Source: Butyrivibrio hungatei NK4A153
GTDB lineage: Bacteria; Bacillota; Clostridia; Lachnospirales; Lachnospiraceae
Direction: 5' to 3'
Length of the DNA stretch: 64,000 nucleotides
NCBI RefSeq assembly: GCF_000424465.1
Contig: NZ_AUJY01000008.1
Location: 124,001-188,000, forward strand
Below are positions 24,107 to 32,305 of this stretch, piece by piece. A program made the position numbers and the translations under genes. The notes below the pieces were generated by a model. That model was given only the letters and a program-made list of their open reading frames with translations, did no database searches and was not told where the DNA came from. How positions within the stretch are numbered: the first letter of the stretch is position 1; each line of letters opens with the position of its first letter.

Positions 24107-24541
24107 ATGGAATTTAGAAAACTAACGGAAGAGGATTTATTGTCATTGCTTGAGTTATACAAACAGCTTCAACCTGATGATTCTTTATCTTCAGAAAAAA
24201 GTAAGATTGTGTGGCAGGAAATTCAGAATAATCCGAATATTCAATATTTTGGAGCGGTTGATGACGGCAAGGTAGTATCTACTTGTTATGCGGTGTATAT
24301 TCCTAATCTTACAAGAAACAATCGGGGTATCTGCTTTATTGAAAATGTAGTAACGGATGAGAAATACAGAAATCGGGGATTGGCGTCAAAGGTCATTGAT
24401 ATGGCCGTAGCATACGCGAAAGAGAAGGATTGCTATAAGGTTATTCTTCAAAGCGGAACTGCACGGGGAGAGGCGCATAGATTTTATGAAAGCAAAGGAT
24501 TTGACGGGGATTCAAAAAAGGCATTTGATATGAGACTATGA
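24107..24541 (+). CDS. GNAT acetyltransferase
   Basis: A 144-residue GNAT with GICFIENVVTDEKYRNRGLASKV split as a beta strand and the R-x-x-G-x-A loop, then YKVILQSGTARGEAHRFYES, a C-terminal segment typical of aminoglycoside/PhnO-like acetyltransferases. AAGCCGGAGGATTTGA precedes the start. The stop overlaps the region of the MBL gene's ribosome site by a few bases. Confidence 0.87.
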   Translation: MEFRKLTEEDLLSLLELYKQLQPDDSLSSEKSKIVWQEIQNNPNIQYFGAVDDGKVVSTCYAVYIPNLTRNNRGICFIENVVTDEKYRNRGLASKVIDMAVAYAKEKDCYKVILQSGTARGEAHRFYESKGFDGDSKKAFDMRL

Positions 24542-24564
24542 TAATGTTTCGGGAGGTCTTTTGT

Positions 24565-25335
24565 ATGGAAAAAGAATTGTATATTAAGCAATTAAAGCCT
24601 TTTCTATATCTTATGGATGAGGCGCACGAAGCAACGGGGTACATAGTTGTAGGCGATGAAAGAGTCTGCGTGATCGATACGATGAATGGCTATAATGACC
24701 TTCACAAGGTTGTCAGGGAAATTACTGACAAGCCGATCGTTGTTGTAAACACGCATGGCCATCCGGATCATATCTTTGGGAATGTATACTTTGATGAGGC
24801 ATACATGAATCCTAAGGATTTTGAAATGGCATCGTCTTTTTTTAATGAGCCTGAATTTGTGAAGATTTGTAATGAGAAAGGCTTATCTGTTCCTCCGCTT
24901 AAGCCGATTAAAGGCGGCGATGTGATAGATCTTGGCGGAAAGACACTTGAAGTATATGAACTTCCGGGGCATACTCCCGGCGGAATTCTGTTGCTTCTAA
25001 GGGAGGAGAGGATTCTTTTCACAGGTGATTCCGTTAACCATCATTTATGGATGCAATTGGACGGCTGCCCGGAGATGCAAGAATACGTAAAGGCGCTTGA
25101 TAAGATCATGTTCTTGGAAAAAGAGGCTGATGTGATATTGCACGGGCATGCGACAGGCTTTGACGACATATCATTGCTCAGGTGTATGCGGCAAGGTGCA
25201 GTTGAAATATGCAACGGCGAAACAGAAAATGACCTGCCATACAATTGGTTCGGCGGCGTGGCAAAGCAACATCCGTTCAAGCTTGAAAAAGGTAAGGAGT
25301 ATGACCAGACTGTGAGCGTTATATGCTATCGGTAA
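24565..25335 (+). CDS. MBL-fold metallo-hydrolase
   Basis: A 256-residue metallo-beta-lactamase-fold hydrolase. NTHGHPDHIFGN is the H-x-H-x-D-H zinc motif. ELPGHTPGGILLLL gives the next His, FTGDSV the bridging Asp, and LHGHA the last His. The full set indicates a two-zinc hydrolase of the glyoxalase II/general MBL group. The ATG at 24565 follows GGGAGGTCTTTTGT; the longer frame from 24538 would overlap the GNAT gene. The substrate is unknown. Confidence 0.87.
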   Translation: MEKELYIKQLKPFLYLMDEAHEATGYIVVGDERVCVIDTMNGYNDLHKVVREITDKPIVVVNTHGHPDHIFGNVYFDEAYMNPKDFEMASSFFNEPEFVKICNEKGLSVPPLKPIKGGDVIDLGGKTLEVYELPGHTPGGILLLLREERILFTGDSVNHHLWMQLDGCPEMQEYVKALDKIMFLEKEADVILHGHATGFDDISLLRCMRQGAVEICNGETENDLPYNWFGGVAKQHPFKLEKGKEYDQTVSVICYR

Positions 25336-25346
25336 GTAATAAAAAA

Positions 25347-25375
25347 TTGACTGGGATGTTGCAAAATGTTATAGT
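25347..25375 (+). promoter_or_regulatory. Promoter of the hicAB operon
   Basis: TTGACT (25347-25352) and TATAGT (25370-25375) are separated by 17 bases. It sits 32 bases upstream of the HicA start, so hicAB has its own promoter inside a run of same-strand genes. Confidence 0.75.
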
Positions 25376-25406
25376 GTAACTGGAAAATAGTTGCAAAGGA
25401 GTTGCT

Positions 25407-25667
25407 GTGCCAAAGAAATCTAAGTTATTGGAAAAACTGTTGTCAAAACCGGCACCAACAAGCTTTACCATACGAGAGCTTGATGCTCTGATGAAGCAGT
25501 GTGGATGTGAAAAATTTGAAGGTGGAAGAGGTTCAGGAATAGGTTATTATCATGTGGAAACTAAGCGAATACTTCAGTTTGATGGACCACATCCGGGAAA
25601 CGAATTATATCGATACCATATTAAAATGATTAAAGCTTTTTTGAAGGAAGTAGGTGAGATAGAATGA
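25407..25667 (+). CDS. hicA: HicA-family mRNA interferase toxin
   Basis: An 86-residue HicA-like toxin, a double-stranded-RNA-binding-fold RNase that cleaves mRNA. IRELDALMKQCGCEK and GGRGSGIGYYHV match the first helix and following strand, with the probable catalytic His in YYHV. The FDGPHPGNELYRYHIKMIKAF segment ends like other HicA proteins. The start is GTG at 25407, 6 bases after AAAGGAG. It overlaps the antitoxin gene by 4 bp. Confidence 0.85.
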   Translation: MPKKSKLLEKLLSKPAPTSFTIRELDALMKQCGCEKFEGGRGSGIGYYHVETKRILQFDGPHPGNELYRYHIKMIKAFLKEVGEIE

Positions 25668-26011
25668 TCAGTTCATTGATGGAATACAATGGGTATCATG
25701 CAAAAGTTGAGTTTGACAGTGAGGACCAGATTTTTATAGGTCATGTGCTTGGAATCAATGACTCTTTGAATTTTCATGGAGAGTCTGTAAAGGAGCTAAC
25801 TCAGTCAATGCACGACTGTATAGATAATTACCTTGATTACTGTAAACAAGTTGGAAAAGAACCTGAACGCGAGTTTAAAGGATCTTTTAATGTGCGTATT
25901 AAACCGGAGCAGCATAAAAAAATCGCTTTATACGCTGCAAATGAGGGAATCACGATAAATCAGTTTGTATCAAGGGCAATAGATGATGAACTTGATATTC
26001 TTGAAGGATAA
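25664..26011 (+). CDS. hicB: HicB-family antitoxin
   Basis: A 115-residue antitoxin. The N-terminal partial RNase-H-like domain is visible as YNGYHAKVEFDSEDQIFIG and HVLGINDSLNFHGESVKEL. The C-terminal FNVRIKPEQHKKIALYA and TINQFVSRAID is a ribbon-helix-helix DNA-binding domain, so it probably represses the promoter at 25347. It neutralises HicA by direct binding. The overlap with hicA ensures coupled synthesis. Confidence 0.9.
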   Translation: MISSLMEYNGYHAKVEFDSEDQIFIGHVLGINDSLNFHGESVKELTQSMHDCIDNYLDYCKQVGKEPEREFKGSFNVRIKPEQHKKIALYAANEGITINQFVSRAIDDELDILEG

Positions 26012-26032
26012 ATTGAAATACTATTAGTATAT

Positions 26033-26072
26033 AAAAGTACCAAGCGAAACATAATCCGTGCGGTACTTTTTT
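26033..26072 (+). terminator. Rho-independent terminator after hicAB
   Basis: AAAAGTACC (26033-26041) pairs with GGTACTTTT (26062-26070), followed by further T residues. With its own promoter and terminator, hicAB is a closed unit. Confidence 0.75.
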
Positions 26073-26138
26073 GATATTACATATTCTTGAGTTTTTTTTA
26101 TGAGATGACTTAGAGGAAGCCAAAAGGAAGGTATAAAA

Positions 26139-26636
26139 ATGGATAGCTTTGTTGATGCATTATTATCTGTCAAAACTGATAAAATCCCAGATGAATATGA
26201 TTGGTTTGCACCGCTTATTGGTGATTGGAATTGTGATTACTATGATGAATTTAATGGTCAAAAAAGATATGTAAAGGGAGAGTGGCTCTTTAGAAGAGTG
26301 CTTGAAGGTGCGGGAATACAGGATGTTTTTATATTTCCGTCGCGTGATACCAAAGAAAAAGCGCCTCAGCCGGATGGTGAATACGGCTCTTCTTTGCGCA
26401 TGTTTAATCATTTTGAGAATTGCTATGATGTTGTATATACATGCGATCACTGTATGAAGAGACTGCGTTTTGATAAGAAAGGCAATGAACTTGTGGGAAA
26501 GGTTCTGGATGAAGAGAATACCTATTGGATTTTTTCTGATATTACTGATAACAGTTTTACTTGGAAAAACGTAATGATTTCTGATGATGGCACTTACACT
26601 CTTGATTGTGAAATACACGGAAAGCGTGTGAGATGA
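26139..26636 (+). CDS. Calycin-like/DUF1579-type protein
   Basis: A 165-residue soluble protein. WFAPLIGDWNCDYYDEF, GEWLFRRVLEGAGIQDVFIF and SLRMFNHFENCYDVVY are typical of small lipocalin-like beta barrels (DUF1579-like), in which the first GDW marks the barrel start. Such proteins bind small hydrophobic ligands, but no function is established here. CAAAAGGAAGGTATAAAA precedes the ATG. Confidence 0.65.
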   Translation: MDSFVDALLSVKTDKIPDEYDWFAPLIGDWNCDYYDEFNGQKRYVKGEWLFRRVLEGAGIQDVFIFPSRDTKEKAPQPDGEYGSSLRMFNHFENCYDVVYTCDHCMKRLRFDKKGNELVGKVLDEENTYWIFSDITDNSFTWKNVMISDDGTYTLDCEIHGKRVR

Positions 26637-26774
26637 TCATGTTTTAGGGGAGCATTTATTTGGAAAAAAGGCTATAGACACAACTGTCTAATGCAGTAAA
26701 TACGGCAATTCCCGCTTTGTGTCGTGTTAATGCTGCTTCGGATTAAATTATCATGCAAGGGAAGGAGGTATCCC

Positions 26775-27971
26775 ATGGATCAGAAGAAGATAGGCTTATT
26801 TTTAAAAGACTTGAGAAAAGAAAAAGGGATTACCCAGGAAGAACTTGCGCAGCTCCTTGGTGTGTCTTCAAGGAGCGTTTCACGTTGGGAGACAGGATCT
26901 AATATGCCGGATATTTCTCTTTTGTCCGCTATTGCTGATTATTACGATGTGGATGTGCGAGAAATAATTGATGGCGAAAGGAAAAGCGGGATGAATGAAG
27001 AAATAAAAGAAGTTGCCGACAAAATGGCAGATTACGCAGGAACGGAGAAAAGCAGTCTTTTCAAATGGGTAAGGATAATCAGCCTGATAGGAACAATGTT
27101 TCTGACTCTGGCAGTTGTGTTTCAGTGCATTGAATATGAGCCTAATATATTCAGGTTCGGGGCGGTTGTATTATCTTTTTTGGGATTGGTGGCATTTGCC
27201 ATAACAACGCTTTATGCCAATGGAATATTGGAAAAACTTGCCGAGAAAAAACATTTTACAACAGTTGTGCGTGTAATTGTCATTTTGCTTATCGTAATAA
27301 GCATAAAATTTATCATGATGAGTACCGTTATTATCGGACTTGGCCTTTTGGAGGCTAGCCAGCCCTATGATAAGAAGTCGGGAATCGATAACTATGATAA
27401 AGAGTATTTGCTTGAAGAATACGGATCTGATCTTGATACCGGATTATTTATTTTTCCAAATGATGGCCAAAATGCTGTTTCTGTAGAATATGAATCGTCT
27501 CTAAAATCAGGGATGTTTGATACGGATGGATATATATTTTTTTCTGCCACATATGAAGATGATGAGTTCAAAAAAGAAGTCGAACGTTTGTCAGAAATAT
27601 CTTGCACGGTGTTCGAATCAAAGCATGAGGATAGTGATTATCATATAGGAAATATCATATATGATACTGAAAGCTATAAGTTTCCTGCATATGTTGCATC
27701 GGACGGGTATAGTAGTGTTTATGAGTATGCACTTATCGATAATGAAAATAAGCGGATTATTTATGTATTATTATCACATCCCGATATAGCGAATGATGAA
27801 TCGGGGACGATTCAAACGGAGTATTTGAAAAAAGATTTAAATGCATATGATCTGAAGAATGGATCTACACTTGAAAGATTTTCAATTTACAGTTTTGGGT
27901 TTTCAAAGGGAATTTGGAGTGAATATTCTCCAGAAGACGAGGGAAGAGAAACATCAGGAAATCCCAGGTAA
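26775..27971 (+). CDS. XRE-family regulator with membrane and extracytoplasmic domains
   Basis: A 398-residue protein. Residues 7-60 are an XRE helix-turn-helix (KGITQEELAQLLGVSSRSVS, then RWETGSNMPD). Hydrophobic segments lie near 98-118, 126-147 and 164-190. Residues 195-398 form an acidic, Ser/Tyr-rich outer or cytoplasmic domain of unknown kind. This layout suggests a membrane-bound transcription factor that senses an envelope signal. The ATG at 26775 follows GAAGGAGGTATCCC; the longer frame from 26724 was rejected. Confidence 0.75.
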   Translation: MDQKKIGLFLKDLRKEKGITQEELAQLLGVSSRSVSRWETGSNMPDISLLSAIADYYDVDVREIIDGERKSGMNEEIKEVADKMADYAGTEKSSLFKWVRIISLIGTMFLTLAVVFQCIEYEPNIFRFGAVVLSFLGLVAFAITTLYANGILEKLAEKKHFTTVVRVIVILLIVISIKFIMMSTVIIGLGLLEASQPYDKKSGIDNYDKEYLLEEYGSDLDTGLFIFPNDGQNAVSVEYESSLKSGMFDTDGYIFFSATYEDDEFKKEVERLSEISCTVFESKHEDSDYHIGNIIYDTESYKFPAYVASDGYSSVYEYALIDNENKRIIYVLLSHPDIANDESGTIQTEYLKKDLNAYDLKNGSTLERFSIYSFGFSKGIWSEYSPEDEGRETSGNPR

Positions 27972-28006
27972 TCCAAAGTGAAAAAAGTGATCGGAGGAGC
28001 TTAGAT

Positions 28007-28168
28007 ATGCTAAATACAAGGGTAAAAGAATTTCTTGAAGAAAACGGTTTTGGAGACAGGCTTACAGAGCATGCGGAGACTATAGATACTGTTGAACATG
28101 CGGCACAGCAGATTGGTTGCACAGAGTCTGAGATTGCAAAGACGCTGTCTTTTATTGTGCAAGGCTGA
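28007..28168 (+). pseudogene. YbaK/ProX-type aminoacyl-tRNA deacylase, N-terminal fragment
   Basis: 53 codons behind TCGGAGGAGCTTAGAT. They start MLNTRVKEFLEENGF and reach VEHAAQQIGCTESEIAKTLS, the N-terminus of YbaK/EbsC-like editing proteins (normally about 155 residues). The frame stops shortly after TLSFIVQG, where the family-D hairpin array begins. The C-terminal catalytic part is lost. Confidence 0.75.
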
Positions 28169-28189
28169 CTTCTTGCATCGAATAGAGAA

Positions 28190-28475
28190 TGCTATTACGG
28201 GTATAGAATCCGAGAAAAAGATTTATGCACGCAGAAATGAGTGAATGTGGTAATGGCTTTACGGGCATAGAATCTGAGAAATGGATCTGTACACGTAGAA
28301 ATGAGCTAATGTAGAAGTGACTTTACGGACATTAAAACCCTAGAATTGATCTGTACACGTAGAGGTAAGTGGATTTAGGAGTAATAATACGGACATAGAA
28401 TCCATAAATAGATTTTGTACACGTAGAAATAAGAGAATGCGAAATGGCTTTTACGGATATAAAGTTTGTAATTGA
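28190..28475. repeat. Tandem hairpin array, family B/D (4-5 units)
   Basis: Units of about 64-68 bases with TTTACGGGCATAGAATC, then GATCTGTACACGTAGA, diverged from the array at 2256-2515. It ends with ACGGATATAAAGTTTGTAA, the same terminal sequence as the first array. It follows the truncated YbaK gene and fills the gap 28169-28497, which holds no other feature. Confidence 0.85.
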
Positions 28476-28497
28476 TATACAAGGATGGGGTGGTTAG

Positions 28498-29457
28498 ATG
28501 AAAATAATTGTTTATAACAATGCATTAAAATCGAGGCACAAGAATATGATAAGAGAAACGGCAGAGCAAGTAGGTGCTGATGTATGTTTTATAGAATCTG
28601 AAGACAGCATTCCGGAGGAATTCGAGGATGCAGAAATCTTTTATGGGCCCGGATTAAAAACAATCGGAAAGAGTAAGCATATTAAGTGGTTTTGCGCGCC
28701 CTCTGCGGGGGTTGATTTTCTTTTGAAACCGGGTGTATTTGCAAATGAGGACTGCATCATTACTAATTCTGCAGGGGCATATGGAGTCAGTATTGCAGAA
28801 CATATAGTCATGTTGAGTCTTATGTTGATGAGACAGATGCATGTTTTTTTCAGAAAGTCTATTTTGGGAGAATGGGGCAGACCGTTGCCTCAGAAGTCGC
28901 TTAAGGACTGTAGGATTACGGTGCTTGGTACCGGTGATATCGGAAGTTCTTTTGCAAAAAGAGCGAAAGCGTTTGAACCTAAGAGTATTGTAGGCGTGTG
29001 CAGGAGTGGAAAATGCAGCGAAAGTTCTTTTGACAAGATATTCAGAATTGATGAGCTTGATGAAGTGCTCCGTGATACCGAGCTGCTGGTCATGTGCCTT
29101 CCGGGGACTGCGGAGACAGAAGGGGTGTTATCCAAAGAAAGAATGGCACTTCTGCCTCAGGGCGCATATGTTGTGAACGTCGGACGCGGATCGGCGATTG
29201 ATGAAAGCGCACTTGTAGAGAATCTTGAGAGTGGAAGGCTTGCGGGGGCGGCGCTGGATGTGTTTGCAAACGAGCCGCTTTCGGAGGCAAGTCCTCTTTG
29301 GAATACTAAGAACCTGATCATAACGCCGCATGTGGCAGGCAATTTGACACTTGATCATACGCTTGATAAAAATGTTGAAATGTTCTGCGAGAATATGGTC
29401 AATTACGCCGAGGGCAGGCCGCTTAAGCATGTGATTGATAAGGCGAGAGGGTATTGA
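28498..29457 (+). CDS. D-isomer-specific 2-hydroxyacid dehydrogenase family protein
   Basis: A 319-residue NAD(P)-dependent dehydrogenase. It has ITVLGTGDIGSSFAKRAKAF (nucleotide-binding G-x-G-x-x-G), VVNVGRGSAIDE (substrate Arg), DVFANEPL (catalytic Glu) and ITPHVAGN (catalytic His). The full set supports oxidation/reduction of a 2-hydroxyacid. The start follows GGATGGGGTGGTTAG. It lies between two hairpin arrays. Confidence 0.88.
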   Translation: MKIIVYNNALKSRHKNMIRETAEQVGADVCFIESEDSIPEEFEDAEIFYGPGLKTIGKSKHIKWFCAPSAGVDFLLKPGVFANEDCIITNSAGAYGVSIAEHIVMLSLMLMRQMHVFFRKSILGEWGRPLPQKSLKDCRITVLGTGDIGSSFAKRAKAFEPKSIVGVCRSGKCSESSFDKIFRIDELDEVLRDTELLVMCLPGTAETEGVLSKERMALLPQGAYVVNVGRGSAIDESALVENLESGRLAGAALDVFANEPLSEASPLWNTKNLIITPHVAGNLTLDHTLDKNVEMFCENMVNYAEGRPLKHVIDKARGY

Positions 29458-29494
29458 TACAGGTGTAGGGGCGAAGAGTGATGTGGCGTAATCG

Positions 29495-29925
29495 CATGAC
29501 TGCAGGAGAAGAAATGGCAATCTGAGCCATATGGATTTTTCGAGATGTTATGACCCTAGAAGGTAAAAAAGCTGATTTGGGTCATATGGCTTTGCGAGGT
29601 GCTATGACCCTAGAAGGTGAAAAGGCTGATTTAGGTCATATGGCTTTGCGAGGTGCTATGACCCTAGAAGGTGAAAAAGCTGATTTGGGTCATATGGCTT
29701 TGCGAGATGCTATGACCCTAGAAGGTGAAAAAGCTGATTTAGGTCATATATCTTTGCGAGATACTATGACTCTGGAAGAGGAAATTGCGGAATAGGGTCA
29801 TTCGCAGGAGCGGAATCGGATGACTGCAGAAGAGAAAATGCCACGTTGAGTCAACTTCCGGGGGGAGCCGCATGACTGCGGAAAAGAAAATCACCAAGTT
29901 GAGTCAATCGGCGCCATGAAATCAA
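29495..29925. repeat. Tandem hairpin array, family E (54-bp units)
   Basis: Five units, starting at 29550, 29604, 29658, 29712 and 29766, each have ATGACCCTAGAAGG and GGGTCAT arms. The fifth has ATGACTC with GGGTCAT. Flanking degenerate units pair as ATGACTGC with TTGAGTCA (29822-29855 and 29871-29907). Because 54 is divisible by three, an 81-codon open frame runs through it; it lacks a ribosome site and is not called. The gap 29458-29955 contains nothing else. Confidence 0.85.
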
Positions 29926-29955
29926 TCCACAACAATATAGAACGAAGGTGAAAGC

Positions 29956-30384
29956 ATGCAGATAAAATTTTACGACAAGATGGAAGATTCACATCTTAAA
30001 TTTGCGGTTATTATTGCTAAGATGGATGGAAAGTATGTATTTTGCAAGCACAGAGAGCGCAGTACATATGAGATTCCGGGCGGGCACAGAGAAGATGGCG
30101 AATCTATATTGGATGCCGCAAAGCGTGAGCTTTATGAGGAGACCGGTGCGGTGAAGTATGATATCAAACCGGTCTGCATCTATTCGGTTACAGCGCCTGA
30201 TGAGTTCGATGGAGCGGAAACTTTCGGCGGCCTGTTCTATGCTGAGATTAAAGAGCTGGAAAAAGAGCTCCACAGTGAGATCGAGAGAATTGCGTTCTTT
30301 GATGAGGTGCCGCAAGAGCTGACTTATCCGCTGATTCAGCCAAAGCTGATTGATGAGGCGAAAAGACGCGGATTTATAGGTTAA
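29956..30384 (+). CDS. Nudix hydrolase
   Basis: A 142-residue MutT-like protein with the Nudix box GGHREDGESILDAAKREL, then YEETG. FAVIIAKMDGKYVFCKHRER precedes it, and the acidic C-terminus lacks other domains. The substrate is some nucleoside diphosphate derivative. GAACGAAGGTGAAAGC precedes the start. Confidence 0.87.
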   Translation: MQIKFYDKMEDSHLKFAVIIAKMDGKYVFCKHRERSTYEIPGGHREDGESILDAAKRELYEETGAVKYDIKPVCIYSVTAPDEFDGAETFGGLFYAEIKELEKELHSEIERIAFFDEVPQELTYPLIQPKLIDEAKRRGFIG

Positions 30385-30389
30385 AATCG

Positions 30390-30505
30390 ATGTTGATCAT
30401 GATTTTGGTGATGAAACCGATAATGAGCTTGATTTCCGATGATGGAAACAATGCTAATCATGATTTTACGGTGATGAAACCGAATAGAGCAAATGTAGCT
30501 AATAT
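30390..30505. repeat. Short hairpin repeat (2-3 units)
   Basis: AATCATGATTTT with GGTGATGAAACCGA occurs twice (30398-30423 and 30457-30483) around a related intermediate unit, with imperfect inverted arms. It looks like a minor member of the hairpin-array type. Confidence 0.5.
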
Positions 30506-30526
30506 GCTGGCTTGGAGGCTTATCGG

Positions 30527-31273
30527 ATGAAACGTTACGAATACGGAAATCCCGATTCTGCAAATGTGCTTGTTCAGATGATCGGGGAACACGAAGTTTC
30601 GGGGATGGAAAAAGAAATTGCGCATATAAAAGAGAATGTCGGAGACGATTTCTTTTTGCTTGCCTATAAGGTTGAAGATTGGAATATGGAGCTGTCGCCG
30701 TGGCAGGCACCTGCAGTGTTTGGAGATGAAGGTTTTGGAGGCGGTGCGGGTGAGACGCTGAAAGAATTATTACAGGATTTGAGAAGTGGTAATGTGCTGT
30801 CTGAGTATACGAATGATGAGGCACTGTCAGAGAAGACTAAAGATAAATTATTTTCACCGCTGACAGGTGGCAAAGAAGTTACGGGAATATCACGTGAGAA
30901 AAAGAAATACTTCATCGGCGGATATTCACTCGCGGGCTTATTTGCGCTGTGGGCGGCTTATCAAACAGATCTTTTTACCGGAGTGGCAGCAGCTTCGCCG
31001 TCTATATGGTTTCCGGGATTTGTTGATCACATGAAAGCAGGCAAGATCAATGCGGACAGAGTGTACCTGAGCCTTGGAAATCGCGAGGCAAAGACAAGGA
31101 ATTCCGTGATGGCGACTGTTGCGGATTGCATTGAGATTTCTTTTGACCTGTTGCGGAAGCAAGGCGTTATGAGTATGCTTGAATGGAATGAAGGAAACCA
31201 CTTCAAGGATGCGGACATAAGGACTGCGAAGGCGTTCTCGTGGGTGCTGAATGGACCCGGGGGACGGGGGTAG
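30527..31273 (+). CDS. Alpha/beta hydrolase (esterase-like)
   Basis: A 248-residue hydrolase with the nucleophile elbow GGYSLAGLFALWAA, VAAASPSIWFPGF after it, and a C-terminal GNHFKDADIRT with the catalytic His. This resembles esterase D/ferri-siderophore-esterase-like proteins lacking a signal peptide. The ATG at 30527 follows TTGGAGGCTTATCGG. The last residues (LNGPGGRG-stop) are encoded by a GTCCC repeat. Confidence 0.8.
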   Translation: MKRYEYGNPDSANVLVQMIGEHEVSGMEKEIAHIKENVGDDFFLLAYKVEDWNMELSPWQAPAVFGDEGFGGGAGETLKELLQDLRSGNVLSEYTNDEALSEKTKDKLFSPLTGGKEVTGISREKKKYFIGGYSLAGLFALWAAYQTDLFTGVAAASPSIWFPGFVDHMKAGKINADRVYLSLGNREAKTRNSVMATVADCIEISFDLLRKQGVMSMLEWNEGNHFKDADIRTAKAFSWVLNGPGGRG

Positions 31274-31283
31274 TGGACCATTA
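31252..31283 (-). repeat. GTCCC/GGGAC dispersed repeat, copy 2
   Basis: Reads GGGGGACGGGGGTAGTGGAC on the + strand. It supplies the last codons and the stop of the esterase-like gene. Confidence 0.75.
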
Positions 31284-31320
31284 ATTACACTAAATAACTG
31301 GATGAAATGGGGCTTGAAAC

Positions 31321-32118
31321 ATGAAAAAGAATGGTTACGTAACTTTGGGCAATACTGTGATGCATTATGTTGCTTTTGGAGATGGGGCGAAAAAACTGGT
31401 TGTTTTGCCGGGATTGTCGGATGGACTTGCTACGGTGAAAGGAAAAGCGTGGATTCTTGCGGGTTCATACAAGAAATTTTGGGCTGACTATACCGTTTAT
31501 ATGTTTAGCAGGAAGGAAGACATGCCGGATGGGTACAGCATCAAGGATATGGCGGATGATCTGGCTTTGGCGATGAAGAGTTTGGGAATTGAGAAGGCTT
31601 CTGTTCTTGGCGTGTCGCAGGGCGGAATGATAGCACAATGTCTTGCCGTAAATCATTCTGAGATGGTTGAAAAGCTGATTCTTGCTGTGACGGCGCCGTA
31701 TGCCAATCCTGTTCTGAAGGATGCTGTGACGGGGTGGATCGATATGGCAAGGAGAGATGATCACAAGACGCTTATGATTGATACTGCCGAAAAAATGTAC
31801 TCGCAAAAGTACCTTGATAAGAACAGAAAAATATTTCCGCTTGTTGCAAAGCTTACCAAGCCTGCAAGTTATGATAGGTTTTATAAGAATGCGTATGCGA
31901 TTTTGGATTTTGATGTACGTGATGAACTCTCAAAGATATCCGCGCCGACGCTGATCATTGCGGGAAGCGATGATAAAACGGTAGGAAATGATGCGGCAGC
32001 AGAGCTTAGCGACGGCATCAAGGGGAGCGATAAATACATCTACAATGGACTTGGACACGGCGCATTTGAAGAAGCAAAGGATTTTTATGACAGAGTGCTG
32101 GAGTTTTGTGAGAGATAA
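31321..32118 (+). CDS. Alpha/beta hydrolase
   Basis: A 265-residue hydrolase. GVSQGGMIAQCLAV is the nucleophile elbow (Ser), LIIAGSDDKTVG holds the acid, and GLGHGAFEEAKDF the His. The N-terminus YVTLGNTVMHYVAFGDGAKK matches the standard alpha/beta-hydrolase fold proteins. The substrate is unknown. A terminator lies 43 bases downstream. Confidence 0.85.
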   Translation: MKKNGYVTLGNTVMHYVAFGDGAKKLVVLPGLSDGLATVKGKAWILAGSYKKFWADYTVYMFSRKEDMPDGYSIKDMADDLALAMKSLGIEKASVLGVSQGGMIAQCLAVNHSEMVEKLILAVTAPYANPVLKDAVTGWIDMARRDDHKTLMIDTAEKMYSQKYLDKNRKIFPLVAKLTKPASYDRFYKNAYAILDFDVRDELSKISAPTLIIAGSDDKTVGNDAAAELSDGIKGSDKYIYNGLGHGAFEEAKDFYDRVLEFCER

Positions 32119-32161
32119 ATTTGTAAGCTTGTGATATGATAATAAATACGTCTGATTTTAG

Positions 32162-32197
32162 GTAGCACTTTCGGATTTGAAAAAAGTGCTACTTTTT
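32162..32197 (+). terminator. Rho-independent terminator
   Basis: GTAGCACTTT (32162-32171) pairs with AAAGTGCTAC (32183-32192), followed by TTTTT. It ends the run that includes the alpha/beta hydrolases. Confidence 0.85.
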
Positions 32198-32305
32198 ATG
32201 CGTATATTTTTTGACGCTGTACAATTGAGGAGTATTTCTTTACAATTTATATGCAGAACTAAAGAATGATGAAATGTGCATGCGATGCATGTATGGAGAA
32301 ATGAC

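Noticed and set aside
29550-29795. 81-codon protein with four 18-residue repeats (MTLEGEKADLGHMALRGA)
   Set aside because: No ribosome site precedes the ATG, each unit is a hairpin with ATGACCC/GGGTCAT arms, and the flanking degenerate units are not in frame.
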